Positions 1-5,929 are shown, counted from the first letter of the stretch. The stretch: DNA of 7,546 nt from Candidatus Dormiibacterota bacterium (GCA_955652585.1 CATPBF010000019.1:1-7546); one strand, 5' to 3'. Program-made: numbers and translations. Notes: a model not told the origin generated them from the sequence alone.

Positions 1-161
1 ACCGGGCTCATTCGCTGTGGGCCCGACCGGGCAGCCGCCAGCCGGGCGGCGGCGATGATCGCCTCCTTTTCCTCCGCGTCACCCGCCTTCAGCCGGAGCC
101 GGCGCCCGTGCAGCAAGTCGTCGACGATTTGCTCGATCCGGTTCTCCGGTTGCTCAGGCAT
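1..161 (-). CDS. Hypothetical protein downstream of ECF sigma gene, N-terminal fragment (runs off window)
   Basis: This is the first 53 codons of a minus-strand gene that leaves the window at base 1. The ATG at 161-159 overlaps the end of the sigma-factor gene by 8 bp (the sigma TGA is at 156-154), the usual arrangement of translationally coupled genes. The visible protein is a charged, probably helical segment beginning MPEQPENRIEQIVDDLLHGR and continuing with basic and alanine-rich helix to RMSP. No cysteine, histidine cluster or membrane segment is reached. Position directly after an ECF sigma gene suggests an anti-sigma factor or sigma-controlled effector. From memory, similar short helical N-termini precede membrane-anchored Rieske-type proteins encoded beside ECF sigma genes in high-GC Gram-positive relatives, but the diagnostic domain lies outside the window. 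The reading frame is well supported; the function is inference. Confidence 0.6.
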   Translation of the reverse strand, partial: MPEQPENRIEQIVDDLLHGRRLRLKAGDAEEKEAIIAAARLAAARSGPQRMSP

Positions 162-708
162 CCGGATCAACCTTCGCAGCGGCGCGCAGGGCACGCAGCT
201 GCATGACCTTGACCGCGCCGACCGTGGAACGCATCTCGGCAGCCACTTCCTTGAGTGAGTACCCGTGCAGGAAACGCAGCTCGAGCACGCGCCGGTAGTT
301 GTCGCTGAGCCCGGCCAGGATTCGGCGCGCCCTCTCCTCCGCCTCGTCCGACGCCGGGCCCTGGGGTATCGCCATAGCGAGGTCCTCGTGCAACTCCGCC
401 TGCGACAGCCCCAATCGGGTGCTCCAGATGGCTCCCATCACCGAGCGAGCGGTAGCGAAGAGTTAGCCGCGAATCGCGCTCGCGGGTGCGCCCTGGCGCA
501 ACCGCGGGATTGCTTTCATGGCCACTTGTTGAGTGAGGTCCTCGGCGTCGGCGCGGTTGCCGACCCGCGCGTAGATGAACGCGTACACGAGCTCCAGCTC
601 GTCGAGGGCGATGTCGGTCGCGCTGGCGGCGTTGGATAGCTCGACGACCTCGCCGGCGTGGTCCGACAGCGCAGCGGGATCACTGGGGCGCTGGGGATCC
701 GAGGTCAT
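154..708 (-). pseudogene. ECF-type RNA polymerase sigma factor, interrupted by an in-frame TAA
   Basis: An ECF sigma factor directs RNA polymerase to a small promoter set and needs only region 2 and region 4. Region 2 is in the first part (708-466; VYAFIYARVGNRADAEDLTQ, about residues 41-60), the core-polymerase and -10 binding segment. Region 4 is in the second part (LSDNYRRVLELRFLHGYSLK onwards), ending in a helix-turn-helix with VGAVKVMQLRALRA. Both parts are in the same frame, separated only by TAA at 465-463. The residues on either side, AIRG and LFATARSV, join into the usual ECF linker RGYLFATARSV, so the TAA most likely replaces a Tyr codon (TAC or TAT). Read through, the product would be 184 residues, normal for the family. 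The gene starts 7 bp after the lipoprotein stop. No convincing ribosome binding site precedes the ATG at 441 or GTG at 444, so a separately made region 4 protein is possible but not favoured. A sequencing error cannot be excluded. Confidence 0.8.
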
Positions 709-715
709 GAAACGG

Positions 716-1198
716 CTATGCGAACAGATTCCCGCAGAGCAGATAGGTCGCGTTGGTACCCTGCATGTCCGGTCCCGCGTGCACGACCACGTACCACGTG
801 CCGGTCGCGGGCGGATAGGTGGCGGTGATCGTGGTTTTCGTGTCGGCGTTGCCCTGGGCGTCTGCCGTCACCTCGTTCAGGCCGATAGCGATGCTGCCGC
901 GCTGCTGGCAGCTGCCGAGGTGGATGTGCGACACGTGCTTCGAGTTGGGTTGAAGGCCGCTGATCGCGAGCTCGACCGTGACGCTTCCCGATTGGATTTG
1001 CAGGGTGGCGGTGCCCGTGGCGGCGACAGTCGGGTCGGCCCCGGTGATCTTGAAGGTGAGCCCGCTCGGCGATGGACTCGGGCTGGCCGCGATCGGGCTT
1101 GGGGAGGCTGAGGGCAACGCGGCGGCAGGGCCTCCAGTGGAGGCGCCGCAAGCCGAAATGGTCGCGGCCAGCGCAACGAGCGCGACCACCCGGTTCAA
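716..1198 (-). CDS. CHRD-like secreted lipoprotein
   Basis: A 160-residue exported lipoprotein. It has a short signal peptide (residues 1-16) with the lipobox ISAC and Cys17 as the lipidated residue, then a Ser/Pro/Ala linker (about 20-46) and a beta-rich domain (47-160). The domain has spaced histidines at 88, 91 and 93 (HVSHIHLGSC) and a late VVVHAG with His140, the pattern of CHRD domains, which are also related to Cu/Zn superoxide dismutase folds. Cys97 and Cys155 could form a disulphide. Metal binding is plausible but unproven. The start is TTG at 1198-1196, chosen because it gives a basic residue before the hydrophobic core; a GTG three codons later is the alternative. It is the first gene of the unit and ends (TAG, 718-716) 7 bp before the sigma gene, so it may be part of the same stress or envelope response. 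Confidence 0.75.
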   Translation of the reverse strand: MNRVVALVALAATISACGASTGGPAAALPSASPSPIAASPSPSPSGLTFKITGADPTVAATGTATLQIQSGSVTVELAISGLQPNSKHVSHIHLGSCQQRGSIAIGLNEVTADAQGNADTKTTITATYPPATGTWYVVVHAGPDMQGTNATYLLCGNLFA

Positions 1199-1216
1199 GC
1201 CTGCAGTCTCGCGTCA

Positions 1217-1222
1217 ATTGTG
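1217..1222 (-). promoter_or_regulatory. Possible -10 element for the lipoprotein/sigma unit
   Basis: Reading the minus strand, CACAAT lies 18 nt before the TTG start of the CHRD-like lipoprotein. The same hexamer precedes the lipoyl gene. No clear -35 was found, and I saw no convincing ECF autoregulation motif here. The surrounding 1199-1290 interval holds no gene, only this site and a loose CTGCAG inverted repeat (1201-1206 and 1238-1243). Confidence 0.25.
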
Positions 1223-1290
1223 CTCATGCCGATACCACTGCAGGTTACTGGACGGACATTCGCCTTGAGCCTCGCTTACCACCAAACGCA

Positions 1291-1314
1291 GTGGGCCGGG
1301 TCGCCCCGGCCCAC
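1291..1314 (-). terminator. GC-rich hairpin, probable terminator of the DUF4349 gene
   Basis: GTGGGCCGGG at 1291-1300 pairs perfectly with CCCGGCCCAC at 1305-1314 around a 4-nt loop. It begins 25 nt past the stop codon of the minus-strand DUF4349 lipoprotein gene. The minus strand continues TGCGTTTGG, so the T-tract is short and interrupted; high-GC bacteria often use such weak-tailed hairpins. It also insulates the lipoprotein/sigma unit from upstream transcription. Confidence 0.6.
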
Positions 1315-1339
1315 CATCGCGCATCGCTCGTTTGATCGG

Positions 1340-2251
1340 TCAGGCGTGTCGCCAGCCGGGACGGCCGGCCCGGCGCCAGAGCAGGAAGCCGAGGCCGAGG
1401 AGGATCAGGATCGGGCCCAGCGCGCCCAGGCCGGTGATCAGGTAGTTGAGGGTCGCGACGAAGTTGTGCGCGGCGTCGCTGAGAGCGGAGGCGAATCCCC
1501 AGCTGTCGGAAGGGGCTGCCGTCACGGGCGCGCCGGCCTCGGTCATCTGGACCGTAATGGTGCTGAACGCCACGTTGTGGTCGATGTACTGGATCTGGCC
1601 CTTGAGCTGCTCGATCTGGCCCGTGATCTGGCCGAGCTGGTTTTGCACGGCGATGATTTCATTGACGGTCTGCGCTTTCGCCAGCAGGGCGATCATTGCG
1701 TTGCGCTGCGCCTCTTCATTGGCGAGCCGCGCCTGGAGGTCGACGTACTGCGCGCTGACGTCGTTGCCGCTGATGTGCTCGGTCTGGACCTTGCCCATCT
1801 TCGATAGCGCATCGATGGTCTCGTCGAACTTCGTCGCCGGGACCATGAAGGTGATGACGCCTGTGCGGATCTGGTCGTTGGTGACGGGGTTGGCCTGAGC
1901 ATCCGTCCCAGAGACGTAGCCCTGTTCGAGCTCGACCAACGAGCGCACCGAGGCGAGACTGGAGTCGAACGAGCCTGATTTGACGCTGATCGAGAGCTGA
2001 GCCTGGCGGATGACCTGCGGACCCTGGATGGGCGGCACGACGTCCCCGCTGGGGTTGGTGCTGGTGCCGGCGCCACCCTGGGGCACTCCCTTGATCGGCG
2101 CCACGGTGCCAGAACCGGTAGAGCTGGTCGAGCCGTCGCGCGCAGTCGGCACGCCGCCTGAGCTCGAGCCTGCGCCTCCGCCTGCGCCGCACGCGGCGGC
2201 CGCCACGAGGATCCCGAAGCAAAGCGCGATTACGACGAGGAACCGTTTCAT
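1340..2251 (-). CDS. DUF4349 domain lipoprotein with C-terminal membrane anchor
   Basis: A 303-residue envelope protein. Residues 1-20 form a lipoprotein signal peptide with lipobox AAAAC (Cys21), followed by a Gly/Ser/Pro-rich low-complexity stretch to about 78. The DUF4349 domain (about 80-237) contains a beta segment RQAQLSISVKSGSFD, the FMVPATKFDETIDAL segment, and a helical hairpin/coiled coil (VSAQYVDLQARLANEE through QITGQIEQLKGQI, about 165-221). One hydrophobic helix (271-292, ILILLGLGFLLW) ends in a basic WRRAGRPGWRHA tail. DUF4349 has no defined biochemical role; an envelope-anchored structural or sensing role is inference. The ATG at 2251 is chosen over longer readings in the same frame because GGAGG (2263-2259) stands 7 nt upstream and the signal peptide starts there. 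It is divergent from the ABC-F gene across 64 bp. Confidence 0.88.
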   Translation of the reverse strand: MKRFLVVIALCFGILVAAAACGAGGGAGSSSGGVPTARDGSTSSTGSGTVAPIKGVPQGGAGTSTNPSGDVVPPIQGPQVIRQAQLSISVKSGSFDSSLASVRSLVELEQGYVSGTDAQANPVTNDQIRTGVITFMVPATKFDETIDALSKMGKVQTEHISGNDVSAQYVDLQARLANEEAQRNAMIALLAKAQTVNEIIAVQNQLGQITGQIEQLKGQIQYIDHNVAFSTITVQMTEAGAPVTAAPSDSWGFASALSDAAHNFVATLNYLITGLGALGPILILLGLGFLLWRRAGRPGWRHA

Positions 2252-2301
2252 GTGACCGCCTCCAATGTTGATGAAGACCAAACGCCACCCCGCGGTGTGG
2301 G

Positions 2302-2307
2302 TAACAT
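2302..2307 (+). promoter_or_regulatory. Probable -10 element (TAACAT) of the ABC-F gene
   Basis: TAACAT ends 8 nt before the GTG at 2316. That spacing would put the transcription start at or next to the start codon, giving a leaderless or nearly leaderless mRNA, common in high-GC Gram-positive bacteria. There is no Shine-Dalgarno sequence before the GTG, which agrees. A clear -35 at 17-18 bp is not visible. The same hexamer occurs before the DUF6941 gene. Confidence 0.4.
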
Positions 2308-2315
2308 CCGCACTC

Positions 2316-3902
2316 GTGCTCCAGGTCCGCAACCTCGCCATCGACGTCGCGGCGCGCCGGGTTCTCTCCGACGCGAGCTTCACCGTGGCCGCCGGCGACA
2401 AGGTCGGGCTGGTGGGCCGCAACGGGGCCGGCAAGACGAGCCTCCTCAAGGTTCTCGCCGGCGAGCACGACCCCGAGGCGGGCCTGGTGCTGCGCCGCGG
2501 CACCTTGGGCTATGTGCCGCAGAATCCGCGGCCGCGCGCCGAAGCGGCGCAAACGGCCCTCTCGCACATCCTGTCCGGACGCGGCCTCGATAAGGCGGCG
2601 GCGCGGCTGGAGGAGCTCCACCGCCAACTCGAGTCAGACCATTCCGCTGCGGTCCTCCAGCGCTTCTCGGACGCGGAGGAACGCTTCCGGCTCGACGGCG
2701 GCTACTCCGGCGAGTCAGACGCCCGGCGCATCGCGACCGGACTCGGCCTGAAGCCTGATCGCGTGGACCTGGCCCTCGGAGTGCTGTCGGGAGGCGAGCG
2801 GCGCCGCGTGGAGCTGGCCCGCGTACTGTTCGCCGCCAACGACCTCATCCTCCTCGACGAGCCGACCAACCACCTCGACAGCGACGCCAAGGCCTGGCTG
2901 ATGGACTTCCTTCGCGAAAACCGCGCCGCCGTCATCGTGGTCAGCCACGACCTCGTTCTTCTCGATGCGGCGATCACGCGCGTTCTTCACCTGGACGCCG
3001 GGCGGCTCATCGAGTACCGCGGCACCTACTCGCAGTACCAGCAGGCCCGCGCGCTCGAGGAGAAGCGGACGACTGCGCTCGCGGGACGCCAAGAGGCCGA
3101 GATCAAGCGCCTGAGCGTGCTCGCCGAGGTGATGCGGCGGCAGACCGCGAAGCGCGCCCGGACCGCGAAGTCGATCTTCAAGCGTGTCGACCGCCTGAAG
3201 GCTCAGCAGGTGAGCGCGCCTCGTCGCGAGCGCAAGGTCAAGGTCCATTTCCCGGATCCACCGCACGGCGGTCGCGTCGCGCTGGCGGCCGACAAGCTTG
3301 CGAAGGGATATGGCGGCCCGATGGTCTTCCGCGACGTCAGCTTCGAAGTGGAACGCGGGCAGCGGCTGCTCGTGATGGGACTGAACGGCGCCGGCAAGAC
3401 GAGCCTTCTGCGCATCCTCGCCTCCGAGACCCAACCGACGGCGGGATCGTTCCGGTTGGGGCACAACGCATCCCTGGGTTACTACGCGCAGGAGCACGAG
3501 GGCATCCGTGGGGGAGTTACAGTCCTCGCCCACATGCGTGAGCAATCGGACGCCGAAGAGCGCGTCCTGCGAGCGTTGCTGGGCAGCTTCAGCCTCACCG
3601 GTGACATCGCCCGTCAGGACGCGGGCACGCTCTCAGGCGGCGAGAAGACGAAGCTCGCTCTGGCGCAGCTCGTGGCCGGTCGCCACAACCTCCTGCTGCT
3701 GGACGAGCCGACCAACAACCTCGACCCGCCCTCGCGCACCGGCGTCGCTCATGCGTTGGCCGAATGGCCTGGGACGATGATCATCGTCAGCCACGATCCC
3801 GAGTTCGTCGAAGCGCTGCGACCCCAGCGAGTCCTGTTCATGCCCGAGGGCCGGCTGGACTACTGGGAGGAAGACCTGCTGGACGTGGTGTCGCTGGCCT
3901 GA
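2316..3902 (+). CDS. ABC-F family ATP-binding protein
   Basis: A 528-residue soluble protein with two ABC ATPase domains and no membrane segment, the ABC-F arrangement. Family members bind the ribosomal E site and act in translation or antibiotic target protection. Domain 1 has Walker A GRNGAGKTS (34-42), signature LSGGE (157-161), Walker B with LLDEPTNHLD (about 179-188, catalytic Glu182) and H-loop His211. A charged inter-domain linker, the part that reaches the P-site tRNA in this family, covers about 238-298. Domain 2 has GLNGAGKTS (355-363), LSGGE (439-443), LLLLDEPTNNLD (Glu464) and His493. Both sites look intact. The C-terminus (EEDLLDVVSLA) matches my recollection of a widespread actinobacterial ABC-F group rather than Uup, which has a longer coiled-coil tail. 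I prefer GTG at 2316, since homologues begin at LQVRNL; an in-frame ATG at 2265 would add 17 unlikely residues and remove the 64-bp divergent promoter gap. Whether it gives antibiotic resistance cannot be read from sequence. Confidence 0.93.
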   Translation: MLQVRNLAIDVAARRVLSDASFTVAAGDKVGLVGRNGAGKTSLLKVLAGEHDPEAGLVLRRGTLGYVPQNPRPRAEAAQTALSHILSGRGLDKAAARLEELHRQLESDHSAAVLQRFSDAEERFRLDGGYSGESDARRIATGLGLKPDRVDLALGVLSGGERRRVELARVLFAANDLILLDEPTNHLDSDAKAWLMDFLRENRAAVIVVSHDLVLLDAAITRVLHLDAGRLIEYRGTYSQYQQARALEEKRTTALAGRQEAEIKRLSVLAEVMRRQTAKRARTAKSIFKRVDRLKAQQVSAPRRERKVKVHFPDPPHGGRVALAADKLAKGYGGPMVFRDVSFEVERGQRLLVMGLNGAGKTSLLRILASETQPTAGSFRLGHNASLGYYAQEHEGIRGGVTVLAHMREQSDAEERVLRALLGSFSLTGDIARQDAGTLSGGEKTKLALAQLVAGRHNLLLLDEPTNNLDPPSRTGVAHALAEWPGTMIIVSHDPEFVEALRPQRVLFMPEGRLDYWEEDLLDVVSLA

Positions 3903-3903
3903 C

Positions 3904-3909
3904 CACAAT
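3904..3909 (+). promoter_or_regulatory. Possible -10 element (CACAAT) for the lipoyl-domain gene
   Basis: CACAAT ends 6 nt before the A of the ATG at 3916, a spacing that would give a leaderless transcript. It falls in the 13-bp gap after the ABC-F stop. The lipoyl gene has no Shine-Dalgarno sequence in this gap, so either leaderless initiation or coupling to ABC-F translation is needed. A -35 is not evident. Confidence 0.3.
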
Positions 3910-3915
3910 TAGCGC

Positions 3916-4164
3916 ATGAGCACGACCCGGATTCGCGAGATCGTGATGCCCGACCTCGAAGGCGCCGAAGAGATCACCGTCGGGGCCTGGAGCAAGAAGA
4001 AGGGCGATCACGTGGACGAGGGCGAGACCCTGCTCGAGGCGCTCACCGACAAGGTCAACGCCGAGATCCCCTCTCCGGTCAGCGGCGTGGTCGAGGAGCT
4101 GCTGCTAAGTGAGGGCGATCCGGTCAAGCCGGGCCAGCCGATCGCGATGGTGATTCCGGACTAA
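3916..4164 (+). CDS. Free-standing lipoyl (biotinyl/lipoyl-attachment) domain protein
   Basis: An 82-residue protein made of one lipoyl domain. The start REIVMPDLEG and the hairpin ALTDKVNAEIPSPVSGVVEE are the E2-type lipoyl pattern, with Lys46 of TDKV as the expected lipoylated residue (Asp45 before it is also typical). The domain ends with the usual GDPVKPGQPIAMVIPD. In 2-oxoacid dehydrogenase complexes such a domain is the swinging arm at the N-terminus of E2. Here there is no E1/E3-binding domain and no catalytic domain, and the gene stops (TAA 4162-4164) at the family boundary, so it is complete as a lone domain. Biotin carriers usually have MKM at this place, so lipoate is favoured. It follows ABC-F by 13 bp. 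It could lend lipoyl groups to a complex encoded elsewhere; no partner enzyme is in the window. Confidence 0.85.
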   Translation: MSTTRIREIVMPDLEGAEEITVGAWSKKKGDHVDEGETLLEALTDKVNAEIPSPVSGVVEELLLSEGDPVKPGQPIAMVIPD

Positions 4165-4787
4165 GACTTCGCGGGGGTCAAGAGCTTTTCTTCCTCGTCA
4201 CCAAGCTTGCGACCGAACCACCAGGCGACCGCGAGAAGGATCACGACGCCGATCGCGATCGGGATCGCGAACGGACCGAGGGTGGCGGCGACGGTCTCGT
4301 AGTGCTGGCCGAGCTTGTATCCGGCGTACGCCAGCGCAAAGTTCCACGGGATGGCGCCGGCGAGCGTCGCGAGAGTGAACATCACGTAGCCGATCTTCGA
4401 TACCCCCGCCGGAAACGAGATGTACGTGCGAACGATCGGGAGCAGGCGGCCGACAAAGACGGCCCACAGGCCGAACCGCTTGAAGAAACGCTCGGCCAGC
4501 TTCAGATGGCCGCGGCTCAAACCCATCCAGCGCCCGAACCGGCTGAGCACAACGCGCTCGCCGAAGCGGCGCGTCAGGTAGAACGCGATCAACGACCCGG
4601 CCAGGTTGGCAACGCTCGCGACCAGGACGACCAGGACGAAATTCAGCTTGCCCTGAGAGGCCAGGGCGCCCCCGAGGGGAACGACGATCTCGCTGGAAAT
4701 CGGAAGGCCGGCGCTCTCCCCGGTCATGGTCACGAAGATGGCCAGAAGGCCCCATGTGCCGACCAGGCTGATGAGCCACTGGGTCAT
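4161..4787 (-). CDS. DedA family (SNARE-associated/VTT domain) membrane protein
   Basis: A 208-residue integral membrane protein of the DedA family. Members act in phospholipid or undecaprenyl-phosphate translocation and envelope homeostasis. The N-terminal re-entrant region carries the acidic motif GESAGLPISSEIVVPLGG (Glu24, Glu33). The family arginine motif FVGRLLPIVRTYISFPAG (Arg114, Arg120) is followed by hydrophobic segments at about 133-156 and 172-192 and a charged tail. These acidic and arginine residues are the conserved functional set in DedA proteins, so the protein looks intact. The ATG at 4787-4785 overlaps the TGA of the upstream DUF6941 gene (ATGA, 4 bp), so the two are translationally coupled; a longer in-frame reading to 4931 is only a shadow of that gene. 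Its TAG (4163-4161) overlaps the TAA of the converging lipoyl gene, with no terminator between. Confidence 0.92.
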   Translation of the reverse strand: MTQWLISLVGTWGLLAIFVTMTGESAGLPISSEIVVPLGGALASQGKLNFVLVVLVASVANLAGSLIAFYLTRRFGERVVLSRFGRWMGLSRGHLKLAERFFKRFGLWAVFVGRLLPIVRTYISFPAGVSKIGYVMFTLATLAGAIPWNFALAYAGYKLGQHYETVAATLGPFAIPIAIGVVILLAVAWWFGRKLGDEEEKLLTPAKS

Positions 4788-5209
4788 GAGTCTCTCTTGG
4801 GCGGCTGGACCGCTCGAAACGGCAGTGTTCGGACCTGCTGGTCGTCGATGAGGATCTCGAAGCGATAGAAACCCGCTTTCGGGATCGGCACGCCTGCGAG
4901 GTTGATCACAATGTTGGCCGCCAGATCCCATCCTTGCGGGTGCTCGGCGTGCACGGTCCGCGGCGGCAGGTTGAGGACGACCGGCTGCTGCAGCACCGGC
5001 TTCCCGTCCTCATCGCTGCAGTGAACCTCCACCTTGTGCGGTCGTTCCGATTCGAGCCTGCTGGAGAGAACGCGCAGCACCATGGCGCCACCGAACGGCG
5101 CCGGGAACTGATCGCGCCACAGCGTGTCGATGCCGGCGCCGAGGATATAGACGAGCCCGTTGGGCGGACCCTCCGCAGCGTTGGCGAGCAGCGCCCAGTC
5201 GAGCCTCAA
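4784..5209 (-). CDS. DUF6941 family protein
   Basis: A 141-residue soluble protein beginning MRLDWALLANAAEGPPNGLV, matching my recollection of DUF6941 proteins, which start with an LLADAAE-like segment followed by a G-G/A-G-x-D-T-xW pattern (here LGAGIDTLW, about residues 23-31). The rest is a beta-sandwich-like chain (MVLRVLSS, HKVEVHCSDEDGKPV, NIVINLAGVPIPKAGFYRFEILIDDQQV) closing with LPFRAVQPP. There is no signal peptide or catalytic motif and the function is unknown. The start is TTG at 5209-5207, selected by family alignment; GGAG abuts it too closely to be an ideal ribosome binding site. It ends in a 4-bp overlap with the DedA gene, implying co-expression with that membrane protein. 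The upstream membrane protein gene ends 25 bp before it. Confidence 0.8.
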   Translation of the reverse strand: MRLDWALLANAAEGPPNGLVYILGAGIDTLWRDQFPAPFGGAMVLRVLSSRLESERPHKVEVHCSDEDGKPVLQQPVVLNLPPRTVHAEHPQGWDLAANIVINLAGVPIPKAGFYRFEILIDDQQVRTLPFRAVQPPKRDS

Positions 5210-5234
5210 CTCCGCGACTTGACGACCGCGCGAA

Positions 5235-5723
5235 TCACGAAGGGATGTTAGTGCGGTTTGAGGGAGGAGGCAGCGAATCTGCTTGGCGGCGCAGGAACGG
5301 AAGAAGCAGAGTCAAGCTGGCGACCGCGGGAACCAACAAGAAGATCACCTGGATGAGAACCGGTGGGTTCTGATCGTATCGAGTCCGAGCAACTGAGACG
5401 GCGTCGTAAATCACCAAACCAATCAACGCCACGTCGAACACGATCGGCAGCACGGCGGGCCACCGCCGCGGTCGACGCCAGAGCCCAGAGGTGACTAGGA
5501 GCAACAGCGCCGGGGGTCCGAGAAACGTCATCGATATCAAGAAGTCGAGACCACGGAAATCCAGGCACCATTGGTCGGGAGTGCACGTGAGGGGGTGAAG
5601 CAGGTAGTCCAGGTATTTGGGGAACGAGAGCCCAATCAAAGCCGCCAGCGCCGCAGCCTGCACCACCATGGCGATCCGCGCCAATCGGAGCTGCCGGGTC
5701 GGCGAAGAGCTCATTGGTTTCAT
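5235..5723 (-). CDS. Small four-helix membrane protein, unrecognised family
   Basis: A 162-residue protein with four predicted hydrophobic helices: about 17-34 (IAMVVQAAALAALIGLSF), 60-82, 89-109 and 121-144. The loop after helix 1 holds Cys47 and Cys53 (CTPDQWC), which could form a disulphide if outside the cell. The tail is short and polar. No enzyme motif is visible and I do not recognise the family. The ATG at 5723 is chosen because the hydrophobic, coding-like character begins there; extending to 5828 adds a cysteine-rich, implausible N-terminus. No good Shine-Dalgarno sequence is present, and ATG at 5714 is an alternative. The one row I counted inside it (5341-5400) is 32/60 GC, below the ABC-F rows. 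It may be co-transcribed with the DUF6941 and DedA genes. A competing frame at 5248-5745 lacks membrane character and is rejected. Confidence 0.65.
   Translation of the reverse strand: MKPMSSSPTRQLRLARIAMVVQAAALAALIGLSFPKYLDYLLHPLTCTPDQWCLDFRGLDFLISMTFLGPPALLLLVTSGLWRRPRRWPAVLPIVFDVALIGLVIYDAVSVARTRYDQNPPVLIQVIFLLVPAVASLTLLLPFLRRQADSLPPPSNRTNIPS
5245..5250 (-). promoter_or_regulatory. Possible internal -10 element (TAACAT) before the DUF6941 gene
   Basis: TAACAT on the minus strand lies inside the last codons of the small membrane protein gene, 35 nt before the TTG of the DUF6941 gene. It is the same hexamer as that in front of the ABC-F gene. It could give a separate promoter for DUF6941-DedA with a leader of about 30 nt. 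No -35 is clear. Confidence 0.25.
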
Positions 5724-5740
5724 CGCTGAAGTCCAAATTC

Positions 5741-5798
5741 CGCATGTTTGGCTACAGGCGGACCGTTCACGGGTCTTCGATGCGCACGTTTGGCAACA
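5741..5798. repeat. Pair of 16-bp imperfect direct repeats upstream of the small membrane protein gene
   Basis: CGCATGTTTGGCTACA (5741-5756) and CGCACGTTTGGCAACA (5783-5798) match at 14 of 16 positions, with starts 42 bp (four helical turns) apart. They lie 18-75 bp upstream of the ATG at 5723 and 19 bp from the tRNA-derived repeat, so they could be a regulator's operator pair or integrase arm-type sites. Nothing in the window decides between these. The rest of 5724-5830 has no convincing gene. Confidence 0.55.
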
Positions 5799-5816
5799 CA
5801 CGCGCGCATTCGCATG

Positions 5817-5841
5817 ATGAACTCGCAATCTGGTGGGCCTG
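5817..5841. repeat. Direct repeat copy 1: tRNA 3' end plus 3' flank (candidate attachment site)
   Basis: These 25 bases match 7383-7407 in the same orientation at 23 of 25 positions (differences at 5826 and 5830). Bases 5831-5841 are the acceptor 3' strand, discriminator and CCA of the tRNA remnant read on the minus strand; 5817-5830 are its 3' flank. A repeat made of a tRNA 3' end plus flank is typical of the core left by tyrosine-integrase insertion. Confidence 0.6.
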
Positions 5842-5875
5842 GATGGACTCGAACCATCGACCAGCCGATTATGAG
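5831..5875 (-). pseudogene. tRNA(CAT) 3' fragment (tRNA-Met-like remnant with encoded CCA)
   Basis: Read on the minus strand, this gives the anticodon loop CTCATAA (anticodon CAT, plus-strand 5873-5871), the anticodon 3' stem TCGGC, a short variable region, and a perfect T-arm GATGG-TTCGAGT-CCATC with a canonical T-loop. The acceptor 3' strand CAGGCCC, discriminator A and CCA follow. The 5' half is missing: where the anticodon 5' stem should read GCCGA the sequence is CGGGA, and no D-arm or GGGCCTG acceptor strand follows at higher coordinates. The break is therefore within or next to the anticodon stem, a common crossover place for tRNA-targeting integrases. It cannot make a working tRNA. 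The CAT anticodon fits elongator tRNA-Met best; a tRNA-Ile with modified CAT cannot be excluded. Confidence 0.8.
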
Positions 5876-5929
5876 TCCCGCCCCTGGCCGTCTCAGGGAG
5901 TGTCAGGCGTACTCAACAGGCACGATCGA

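Noticed and set aside
463..465. Stop-codon reassignment or programmed readthrough in the sigma gene
   Set aside because: Other genes end normally at TAA, TAG and TGA, and no recoding signal is visible next to this TAA.
575..1111. Plus-strand frame opposite the CHRD lipoprotein and sigma genes
   Set aside because: It is an Arg/Gly-rich shadow typical of high-GC antisense frames and matches no family.
2252..2503. N-terminal extension of the DUF4349 protein
   Set aside because: It runs antisense into the ABC-F gene, while the ATG at 2251 has a good ribosome binding site and a lipoprotein signal peptide.
2715..3545. Long minus-strand frame inside the ABC-F gene
   Set aside because: The plus strand carries all ABC-F motifs; the antisense frame is a GC shadow.
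4788..4931. N-terminal extension of the DedA protein
   Set aside because: It overlaps the coding part of the DUF6941 gene; the family start and ATGA coupling support 4787.
5248..5745. Alternative minus-strand frame over the small membrane protein
   Set aside because: It has no hydrophobic helices or motif and is basic and low in coherence; the other frame gives four clean membrane segments.
5829..5880. Intact tRNA gene
   Set aside because: Only the anticodon loop to CCA is present; the 5' half, D-arm and pairing acceptor strand are missing.
5882..5898. Hairpin CCCTG/CAGGG after the large lipoprotein gene as terminator
   Set aside because: The stem is only 5 bp with a 7-nt loop and no T-tract; too weak to call.
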